From positions 1 to 12,530 of the forward strand of contig CAZVAO010000074.1 in NCBI GenBank assembly GCA_964625175.1: a stretch of DNA of 12,530 nucleotides. Direction: 5' to 3'. The position numbers and the translations under genes are program-made. The notes under the pieces were generated by a model. That model saw only the letters and a list, made by a program, of their open reading frames with translations. It was not told where the DNA came from and ran no database searches. This document shows positions 6,681 through 12,530 of the stretch, one piece after another. Position 1 is the stretch's first letter, and each line of letters begins with the position of its first letter. Origin of the DNA: CAZVAO01 sp964625175 (lineage in GTDB: Bacteria > Bacillota > UBA994 > PWPR01).

Positions 6681-7943
6681 ATGTTAACAAAAGCCCCACG
6701 AGGCACTTATGACTCTTTACCAGGTCGGGTGGAACAACACCAATATATTGAACAGCTTTTCCAAGAGGTCGCTGAGACCTTCGGTTATGGTGAGGTGCGC
6801 ACCCCTGTTTTCGAGCATACCGATTTGTTCAAACGCGGTGTTGGTGAAACAACGGATATCGTCCAGAAAGAAATGTACACCTTTGATGATCGCGGAGGTC
6901 GCAGTATTACACTGCGTCCAGAGGGAACCGCCCCTGTTGTTCGTGCCTTCATTGAGCACAAACTTTATGGCCAAGCCCTGCCGTGCCGTTTATATTATAA
7001 AGCCATACCCATCCTTCGTTACGAACGCCCTCAAGCTGGTCGCCTGAGACAACATCATCAGTTCGGGGTTGAAATATTTGGGGCAGATGATCCACGGGTA
7101 GATGTTGAGGTCATGGACCTACTTAATACGTTTTATAAACGCCTAGGGCTCAAACAAACCCAGCTGTTTATTAACTCTGTCGGATGTCCTGAGTGTCGCC
7201 CTGTACACCGTCAGGCGTTACAGGACTATTTAGCGGACGTTTATGATGAACTTTGCGAAACGTGTCAAGACCGTTACCATCGGAACCCCATGCGGATTCT
7301 GGATTGCAAGAACCCCACGTGTCGCAAGCTTACTGCCGAGGCACCTGTAATGAAGGATTATCTCTGTGACAGTTGTGCCGATAGCTATAGCAAAGTTAAA
7401 AAAGGTTTAGAATTGATTGAACTACCCTACTTCGAAGATTCTCGCTTAGTGCGCGGTTTAGACTATTACACCAACACGGCTTTTGAATTTTGTAATGATG
7501 CCCTAAGTGGCGCTATTAAGGTGATTGGTGGCGGTGGCCGCTATAATGGTTTGATTGAGGAACTTGGTGGCCCAGCGATGGGCGGCATCGGTTTTGGATG
7601 TGGCTTAGAACGCGTCGAATTAGCCTGTGAGGCAGAAAATATTCAATTTCCCGTAAAAAAATACTGCCAAGTTTACATTGTGAATGCAACCGAAAATGCA
7701 CAAGACCTCGGGCTGAAGGTGGTCCATAACCTGAGAGTTGCTGGGATTGCAGCGGATACTGACTACTTGGGTCGCAGCATGAAAGCACAAATGAAACAGG
7801 CCGGCCGACTCGAAGCTGAATATGTCGTCATTATTGGGGACGAAGAGATGCAAAACGATACGCTCATACTGCGCAACATGGCCGAAGGAAGTCAACAGGT
7901 CATCTCCCACAGTGAATTATTAACCTATTTGAGAAATGAATAA
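6681..7943 (+). CDS. hisS: Histidyl-tRNA synthetase HisS
   Basis: A 420-residue class II aminoacyl-tRNA synthetase that charges tRNA-His. It begins with KAPRGTYDSLP, then shows motif 1 around EVRTPVFEHTDLF and TLRPEGTAPVVRA. Motif 2 is RYERPQAGRLRQHHQFGVE. The histidine-specific motifs are LVRGLDYYTNTAFEF and GGGGRYNGLIEELGG, and motif 3 is GIGFGCGLERV. The C-terminal anticodon-binding domain follows (about 325-420). The ATG at 6681 is chosen over a TTG fifteen bases upstream because GAGGAG lies seven bases before it. The insertion domain (about 165-240) has four cysteine pairs (CPEC, CETC, CKNPTC, CDSC), which could bind metal. The gene is monocistronic, with its own promoter and terminator; aspS, a frequent partner in Bacillota, does not follow. 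Confidence 0.97.
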   Translation: MLTKAPRGTYDSLPGRVEQHQYIEQLFQEVAETFGYGEVRTPVFEHTDLFKRGVGETTDIVQKEMYTFDDRGGRSITLRPEGTAPVVRAFIEHKLYGQALPCRLYYKAIPILRYERPQAGRLRQHHQFGVEIFGADDPRVDVEVMDLLNTFYKRLGLKQTQLFINSVGCPECRPVHRQALQDYLADVYDELCETCQDRYHRNPMRILDCKNPTCRKLTAEAPVMKDYLCDSCADSYSKVKKGLELIELPYFEDSRLVRGLDYYTNTAFEFCNDALSGAIKVIGGGGRYNGLIEELGGPAMGGIGFGCGLERVELACEAENIQFPVKKYCQVYIVNATENAQDLGLKVVHNLRVAGIAADTDYLGRSMKAQMKQAGRLEAEYVVIIGDEEMQNDTLILRNMAEGSQQVISHSELLTYLRNE

Positions 7944-7953
7944 TCATCCATTT

Positions 7954-7981
7954 GAGGCAGTTTCGGCTGCCTCTTTTTTTT
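7954..7981 (+). terminator. Terminator of hisS
   Basis: GAGGCAG (7954-7960) pairs perfectly with CTGCCTC (7967-7973) across a 6-nt loop and is followed by eight T residues. It starts ten bases after the stop codon. Confidence 0.95.
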
Positions 7982-8317
7982 ACGTTTCTAATTACCGAGC
8001 TGCGTTAACCCTGTAATATTTTGTAAAACCGTGTGTCCCTCCTAAACAAAGCCAATCTCCCCAAATAAAATGTGCTTGATCATCCATCTGGCCTAAGAGC
8101 CCTGGCTACAATAACGCTCTCCCACACCTCACAGACCCCTTCAAACGTACCTGCAATACTCCGATCTATACCCATCTACAACAGCGTAAGTGCGTTCGCT
8201 TATTGCAGATTTACAACCTTCACAACCCTATTTATTGTTGCATTTTGCAACATCACCACCTCAAATAATCCTTGTTGTTAGCGGCTAAATGCTCCATTTC
8301 TCAGATTTAGGCTCACA
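7982..8317. other. Gene-free spacer upstream of the MutL-like operon
   Basis: About 335 bases without a gene I can support. A plus-strand frame at 8072-8281 exists but starts with GTG without a ribosome binding site and its product resembles no family. A 7-bp perfect dyad, TGTTGCA-ttt-TGCAACA, lies at 8236-8252. No cobalamin-riboswitch B12 box is visible. Confidence 0.5.
8236..8252. promoter_or_regulatory. Inverted repeat TGTTGCA-ttt-TGCAACA
   Basis: A perfect 7-bp dyad with a 3-bp centre about 110 bases above the first candidate promoter of the MutL-like operon. Arm length and spacing fit a protein-binding site better than an RNA terminator, as no T-run follows. No regulator is assigned. 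Confidence 0.4.
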
Positions 8318-8333
8318 GCAATTTGTGAATTGC
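8318..8333. promoter_or_regulatory. Operator-like dyad overlapping the -35 of the MutL-like operon
   Basis: GCAATT (8318-8323) and AATTGC (8328-8333) are perfect inverted arms around TGTG. The dyad covers the -35 element TTGTGA (8323-8328) of the upstream candidate promoter, a typical place for a repressor site. Confidence 0.45.
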
Positions 8334-8381
8334 ATAAGATGAAATATAATATTTTACGTCTAATAAATTTTAAGCTATAAT
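8323..8381 (+). promoter_or_regulatory. Two candidate promoters of the MutL-like operon
   Basis: Upstream: TTGTGA (8323-8328), 16-base gap, perfect TATAAT (8345-8350). Downstream: TTTACG (8353-8358), 17-base gap, perfect TATAAT (8376-8381). Both face the GTG start at 8427. The second gives an untranslated leader of about 40 bases, the first about 70. Confidence 0.6.
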
Positions 8382-8426
8382 GTTAGTTGTAATTTATTTC
8401 TGCAATCGAAATGGAGTGAAATAATA

Positions 8427-10316
8427 GTGGCCGATTATATCTTAGCTATCGATGTCGGTAGTACTACTACAAAAGCCATCCTTTTTGGCCCTCGCGAAGG
8501 ATTGCGTTTTATTGATTGGGCTGGAGCACCTACTACAGTTGAAAAGCCTCACGAAGATGTGCTGGTAGGAGTTCGCAATGCTGTCACAATGCTTGAACAG
8601 CAAACAGGACGTAAAATGATTGAGAATGACATCATTATCACACCGGCTATGGGTGATCGAGGTGTTGATCAATTTGTAGCAACAAGTAGTGCCGGTGGCG
8701 GATTACAAATGCTGGTTACTGGTGTCATTAAAAATATGACCGCTGAAAGCGCAAATAAGGCAGCACTCGGCGCGGGCGCTATTGTATCTGATGTTTTGTC
8801 AGTGGATGATGGACGAACCGATCTCGAGCGCATTCAACGCATACAACGCTTGCGTCCAGATATGGTTCTGATCTCTGGTGGCATTGATGGTGGAAATAAA
8901 GATCACGTCTTGTCAATGGCCGAGCTAGTGGCGATGGCACAACCTGAATCACGCTTGGGCGACCGCTTTAAACTTCCTGTTGTCTATGCGGGTAATGTTG
9001 ATGCGCGCGCTGAGGTAGAAGCGTTTCTCAGTAGAATTGCCACCATCCATCATGTCGAGAATCTGCGACCCGTGTTAGAGGAAGAAAACCTCGAACCAGC
9101 TGGCGATAAAATTCAAGAGCTATTTTTAGAGCACGTTATGTCCCATGCCCCTGGCTATGATAAATTGCTGGAAATCACGAGTGGCCACATCATGGCCACC
9201 CCTAGTGCGGTTGGATCTCTTTTGCACCGCATCGGCCTTGCCAAAAACATTAATGTGATGGCTGTTGATATTGGCGGAGCTACGACAGACGTATTCTCGA
9301 GCTTAATGGTCACGCACCAGATGCACGACGCCACCTATATTAAGGAAGGCGTCAATAAGAGAGAGTTATCTGCTTTTGACACCGTTACTGAGCGCAAGTT
9401 CAATCGATCCGTTGATGCGAACCTAGGCATGAGCTACAGTATTGGTAACGTCTTAGCTGAAGCAAAGGGGGTCAATATACAGCGTTGGTTGCCCTTTGAC
9501 ATTATGGAAGATGACTTAAGAGATATTCTTTCAAACAAAATGATCCATCCGACAATTTTACCACAGACACGCAAAGCCGTTTTAATTGAGCATGCAGTCG
9601 CTCGCGAGGCCATCAACCTTGCAATTACGCGTCATCGTTATATGGCGTCTGGCCTAAGTGGCATCCATATTCGCCGCTCCATCAATGAAGTCTTTACTCA
9701 AGACATTATGGGTAACCTATCGCAAATCGATATGCTTGACTTAGACATTGTTATTGGTTCTGGTGGCGTTTTATCTCACGCTCCGAATCGGAATCAAGCA
9801 CTAATGATCATGCTTGACTCTTTCCAACCTGAAGGAGTAACAGAAATGTACGTCGATAGTATTTTTATGATGCCTCACTTGGGCGTTATGGCTGATATTA
9901 TCGATTATGAGACATTAATGACCCTTCTCAAAGAAGACTGCTTAATCGCTTTGGGCACGTGTATTGCTCCCATTGGACCAGCAGCACGCATTGGCAGTAA
10001 TCTGGCTGATGTAACCATCGACTATGGCAACGGTCACGTCGAAATGCATTCAATCAAAGCGGGCACTCTAGAGAGTATCCCTCTGGCTGACGGTATAGAA
10101 GCAACCGTCAGCATTAAACCCGCCTTCAATTATAATTGTGGCGAAGGCAAGGGGAAGGTTGTTAAAGCCCTTGTGGTTGGTGGTTCTGGTGGAATCATCC
10201 TAGATGGTCGTGGACGACCCCTCCACCTACCCAAAGACCACAATGAGCGAATTAGCACCCTTCGCCGTTGGTACAATGCTTTAGGTGCCTACTCAAATAA
10301 TTATTTGGAGGTCTAG
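8427..10316 (+). CDS. Long-form MutL/GlmL-like ASKHA-fold ATPase
   Basis: A 629-residue protein of the MutL/GlmL family (named after the glutamate mutase accessory protein, not DNA-repair MutL). It shows the ASKHA ATP-binding motifs: phosphate-1 AIDVGSTTTK (7-16), phosphate-2 DIGGATTDVF (281-290), and the adenosine-type IGSGGVLSHAP (443-453). The family segments SGGIDGGN (150-157) and VVYAGNVDA (185-193) are present. Classical GlmL is about 460 residues. This one has about 120 extra C-terminal residues from roughly 510, ending with a GGIILDGRGRPLHLP segment (588-602). The GTG start has GGAG ten bases upstream and leads directly into the first motif. No mutase, adenosylcobalamin or glutamate-fermentation gene is adjacent. 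It heads a three-gene operon; the next gene starts three bases after its stop and its ribosome site lies inside this gene's end. Confidence 0.88.
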   Translation: MADYILAIDVGSTTTKAILFGPREGLRFIDWAGAPTTVEKPHEDVLVGVRNAVTMLEQQTGRKMIENDIIITPAMGDRGVDQFVATSSAGGGLQMLVTGVIKNMTAESANKAALGAGAIVSDVLSVDDGRTDLERIQRIQRLRPDMVLISGGIDGGNKDHVLSMAELVAMAQPESRLGDRFKLPVVYAGNVDARAEVEAFLSRIATIHHVENLRPVLEEENLEPAGDKIQELFLEHVMSHAPGYDKLLEITSGHIMATPSAVGSLLHRIGLAKNINVMAVDIGGATTDVFSSLMVTHQMHDATYIKEGVNKRELSAFDTVTERKFNRSVDANLGMSYSIGNVLAEAKGVNIQRWLPFDIMEDDLRDILSNKMIHPTILPQTRKAVLIEHAVAREAINLAITRHRYMASGLSGIHIRRSINEVFTQDIMGNLSQIDMLDLDIVIGSGGVLSHAPNRNQALMIMLDSFQPEGVTEMYVDSIFMMPHLGVMADIIDYETLMTLLKEDCLIALGTCIAPIGPAARIGSNLADVTIDYGNGHVEMHSIKAGTLESIPLADGIEATVSIKPAFNYNCGEGKGKVVKALVVGGSGGIILDGRGRPLHLPKDHNERISTLRRWYNALGAYSNNYLEV

Positions 10317-10318
10317 CA

Positions 10319-11665
10319 ATGCCTATCACATTAATTAGATCCGTCAATCACTTGCGTTTAGTCCGCAAAACACGCCGCTTAGTCTACCCTGGTGATGTCT
10401 TTGTCACTGAAGGTCAAAAAGTTACAGCAGATAGTATTATTGCTCGCACTGAGATCGATAACGCTGCGCCTCTAAGAATCAAAGTTGCCGCCTTCTTTAA
10501 AATTCCTAACAATAAGATTGGTGATGTTCTGAGCATTAGTGTAGGAGACAGCGTGAAACAAGGGGATCAAATAGCCACCCAGAAAGCGGGGCTGTTTAGT
10601 GCTCGTCAAACTCTAGCGACACCCTACACAGGTGTAGTTGAACATATTTCTTTAGCACGTGGAGAAGTCATGATTCGCGAACGCCTTTCGGCAGATGACT
10701 CCCTTGTGTCTATCAATGTCGCTGAAAAACTCCAGATTACCCCACTCTTCTTAAAAACATTTATGCAAGTTTTTGAGGGACAGGATGTAAGCTACAACCA
10801 AGTACTCGCCTCATTAGATGGTATGGGTGCTGGAGCAATCCGGTCACCAGTGCGTGGTAAGATTGAGCGCATTGACTCACGCACAGGTAAGGTGTTAATA
10901 CGCAGACCCTATAGCCCCGTTAACCTATACGGCTATATTGGTGGTACGGTCATAGAAGTCCTAGGCAACTATGGGGCAGTCATTGAAACACCCGCCTGCT
11001 ACATCGATGGGGTTTTTGGGATTGGTAATGAGACTTATGGCGACCTTTTGGTCGTAGCCAACAGCCCTGATGAAGTCATCACAGCTGATATGATTACTGA
11101 GAATTGCACCGATAAGATTATTGTCGGCGGTGCAGGGATTACTTATGACGCCATGCACAAAGCCGTTGGTATCCATGTGCGCGGCGTGATCGTAGGAGGC
11201 ATCAAAAACCACGACATCGTTAATCTAGTGGAGCGAGAAATATCGATTGGCATTACTGGCCAAGAGGAAAAAGATATTACTATTATTGCAACAGAGGGCT
11301 TTGGGCATGTCGCTATGCTTCCTGAGACCTTCAAACTTCTACAGAGCCACGAAGGGAAATTGACATCGATCAATGGCACCACCCAAATTCGAGCTGGTGT
11401 TATCCGACCAGAGATTATCATTCCACTAGAAAATGCTGTTATTGCTGAAGATAGTGATGAAGAAACCTTGCTTGAACCCAAATGTGGCATGTTAGTGCGA
11501 ATTATTAGTGAACCCTATTATGGAAAATGGGGCAGCATTATCAAAGATGGAACAGAATCTGTTTTCTTACCTAATGGGACCAAGCAGAATGTTGTTTCTG
11601 TGCGCTTGGATGATGGTTTGGAAATCACCATAGGTGAAAACAACCTGCTAATCTATGAGGTGTAA
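10319..11665 (+). CDS. Conserved-looking protein with barrel-sandwich-like and KOW-like segments
   Basis: I do not recognise a characterised family. The N-terminal 200 residues repeat patterns of biotinyl/lipoyl-like barrel-sandwich folds: GDVFVTEGQKVTADSIIA (25-42), GDSVKQGDQIA (76-86), TPYTGVVEHI (101-110) and SPVRGKIERI (176-185). No lysine in an obvious carrier-type M-K-M turn is seen, so covalent cofactor binding is unlikely. Similar folds occur in RnfC/NqrA and membrane-fusion proteins. A middle alpha/beta region (about 230-370) contains IIVGGAGITYDAM, GVIVGGI and IIATEGFGHVAMLPETF. The last 60 residues resemble a KOW/SH3-like barrel (GMLVRIISEPYYGKWGSI). There is no signal peptide or membrane helix. 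GGAGG precedes the ATG, overlapping the end of the MutL-like gene, which suggests coupled translation and partnership. Confidence 0.75.
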   Translation: MPITLIRSVNHLRLVRKTRRLVYPGDVFVTEGQKVTADSIIARTEIDNAAPLRIKVAAFFKIPNNKIGDVLSISVGDSVKQGDQIATQKAGLFSARQTLATPYTGVVEHISLARGEVMIRERLSADDSLVSINVAEKLQITPLFLKTFMQVFEGQDVSYNQVLASLDGMGAGAIRSPVRGKIERIDSRTGKVLIRRPYSPVNLYGYIGGTVIEVLGNYGAVIETPACYIDGVFGIGNETYGDLLVVANSPDEVITADMITENCTDKIIVGGAGITYDAMHKAVGIHVRGVIVGGIKNHDIVNLVEREISIGITGQEEKDITIIATEGFGHVAMLPETFKLLQSHEGKLTSINGTTQIRAGVIRPEIIIPLENAVIAEDSDEETLLEPKCGMLVRIISEPYYGKWGSIIKDGTESVFLPNGTKQNVVSVRLDDGLEITIGENNLLIYEV

Positions 11666-11667
11666 TC

Positions 11668-12090
11668 ATGTCAAACTCCAAGAAGTATTTATTAATCGCA
11701 ATCCTAGCGCTATATGGGCAGATCGCCTTCTCTTTATGGAGCTACCAAGGGAACTATAGCGTCACCCTTCGTGCAATTTTCATCAGTTTTTCTATTAAAT
11801 TCTTAGGTGATTTTTTAGGAAGATTTGTCTTCAAGATGGAACAATATGACTGGGTATACATACGCAACTATTTGCAGGATAACCTCATGCTGCGCTTACC
11901 CGTACTGGTTCTCTTTACAATGTTTTGGCTGGTACCCATCTTATTTGTTGATTTTTGGGGTATGAAGGGTTCTCTTATTGACTATCTACTCGGTGGTGGG
12001 TTGATTCCAGCTTTATACTATTGGTGGATTAATCGCGACCTCTTGACCAAGTCTGCTACTACAGCCCATCGTCTCAGACGCAAACTTTAA
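11668..12090 (+). CDS. Small four-helix integral membrane protein, unknown function
   Basis: A 140-residue protein with four predicted membrane segments at about 6-25, 33-55, 75-97 and 103-121 and a basic C-terminal tail (HRLRRKL). By the positive-inside tendency, the tail should be cytosolic. I recognise no family. GAGGTG lies in the end of the preceding gene, and the ATG comes two bases after that gene's stop. It is the last gene of the MutL-like operon, before a shared terminator. It is plausibly the membrane anchor or partner for the two soluble proteins upstream; that is inference from the operon alone. Confidence 0.75.
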   Translation: MSNSKKYLLIAILALYGQIAFSLWSYQGNYSVTLRAIFISFSIKFLGDFLGRFVFKMEQYDWVYIRNYLQDNLMLRLPVLVLFTMFWLVPILFVDFWGMKGSLIDYLLGGGLIPALYYWWINRDLLTKSATTAHRLRRKL

Positions 12091-12106
12091 AACCTACATG
12101 GTACGT

Positions 12107-12141
12107 AAAAACCCCTGTCTTCAACTTAGACGGGGGTTTTT
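12107..12141. terminator. Bidirectional terminator between convergent genes
   Basis: AAAACCCCTGTCT pairs with AGACGGGGGTTTT, with one G-T wobble, across a 7-nt loop. A T-run follows on the plus strand and a U-run on the minus strand. It ends both the MutL-like operon and the penicillin-binding protein gene. Confidence 0.92.
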
Positions 12142-12155
12142 GATACGATATCTGC

Positions 12156-12530
12156 TTACTCTGGTTTGTCATCTTGATACTTTCCATTAATCCAATCCCA
12201 GAAATTCCAGTCGCTAATGCCATCTCCGTCTGTATCGCCAAATGGCGGGAAGAGGGTATTGGGATGAATCGCACAGGTTTCAATAGGCTCTGTTCCAGCT
12301 AAAAAGTATTCCAAATAGCTCGTCGGACATCTTCTAGTGGCGAGTTGACCACTTGTTGGATCGATCGTGGCGGAGACCACTTGGCTTGGACGAACAAAGT
12401 CATTTTTGGGGACATCAATTAAACCATTATTGATAAAACTCGCCCAAGTGTATCCTGCCGTTCCACCACCACTCGCTACACTTTGACTATTATCATCGGA
12501 TCCTGCCCATACTGCACAGGCTAAATCTGG
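12156..12530 (-). CDS. Class A penicillin-binding protein, C-terminal fragment (runs off the right edge)
   Basis: The frame is open to the window end, giving about 124 C-terminal residues. It starts with PDLACAVWAGSDDN, followed by a glycine-rich GGGTAGYTWASF and RPSQVVSATIDPTSGQLA. This matches the end of the transpeptidase domain of bifunctional penicillin-binding proteins, where the usual text is TPDLTTAVWVGYDDN...A..W..FM. These enzymes polymerise and crosslink peptidoglycan outside the membrane. The active-site serine and the glycosyltransferase domain lie outside the window. The tail holds cysteines (RRCPTSY, ETCAIHPN) that could pair, and a calcium-loop-like DTDGDGISDW near the end. 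It converges on the MutL-like operon and shares its terminator. An internal GTG at 12380 is not the true start. Confidence 0.88.
   Translation of the reverse strand, partial: PDLACAVWAGSDDNSQSVASGGGTAGYTWASFINNGLIDVPKNDFVRPSQVVSATIDPTSGQLATRRCPTSYLEYFLAGTEPIETCAIHPNTLFPPFGDTDGDGISDWNFWDWINGKYQDDKPE

Noticed and set aside
8072..8281. Open frame of 69 codons in the spacer after hisS
   Set aside because: GTG start without a ribosome binding site, composition unlike the neighbouring genes, and no recognisable domain; likely chance.
7982..8426. Possible cobalamin riboswitch before the MutL-like gene
   Set aside because: No B12 box is visible, and the candidate promoters lie too close to the start for a riboswitch of usual size.
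12074..12283. Minus-strand frame overlapping the end of the penicillin-binding protein
   Set aside because: It is out of frame with the recognisable transpeptidase end and runs through the bidirectional terminator.

Overview
The window looks like chromosomal DNA from an anaerobic or clostridial-type member of the Bacillota. The support is a YerC/YecD-type TrpR-like regulator, Gram-positive-style MurC and HisRS, an AgrA-type LytTR response regulator, strong GGAGG-like ribosome binding sites and many U-tract terminators. I cannot name a genus from sequence alone. Most of the window is ordinary chromosome: cell-wall synthesis, translation, regulation and metabolism.

Layout. Positions 1-498 hold no gene I can support, but contain two unrelated families of tandem 8-bp repeats and the terminator of the next gene. 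On the minus strand come murC (TTG start, ending at 995) and then a small LapA/DUF1049-type membrane protein with its own promoter. Divergent from murC is a YerC-type TrpR-like regulator on the plus strand. It converges on an orphan LytTR response regulator on the minus strand. A gene-free divergent spacer with an unexplained hairpin follows. Then comes a two-gene plus-strand operon: a class I amidotransferase-like peptidase C26 (PuuD-like hydrolase) overlapping by one base a class III (CaiB/BaiF) CoA-transferase. A minus-strand membrane-anchored NERD-domain protein, apparently lacking the usual catalytic residues, shares a divergent spacer with hisS, which is monocistronic and has a very clear terminator.

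After a gene-free spacer of about 480 bp that carries two dyads and two candidate promoters, a tight three-gene plus-strand operon (8427-12090) is the most interesting part. It encodes a long-form MutL/GlmL-like ASKHA ATPase with an extra C-terminal domain, a 448-residue protein with barrel-sandwich-like and KOW-like segments, and a 140-residue four-helix membrane protein. No cobalamin mutase gene is adjacent, so the ATPase is unlikely to be a simple mutase accessory factor acting locally. The unit looks like a dedicated ATPase/adaptor/membrane module of unknown role. A bidirectional terminator separates it from the C-terminal end of a class A penicillin-binding protein that enters from the right edge on the minus strand and ends in a calcium-loop-like tail.
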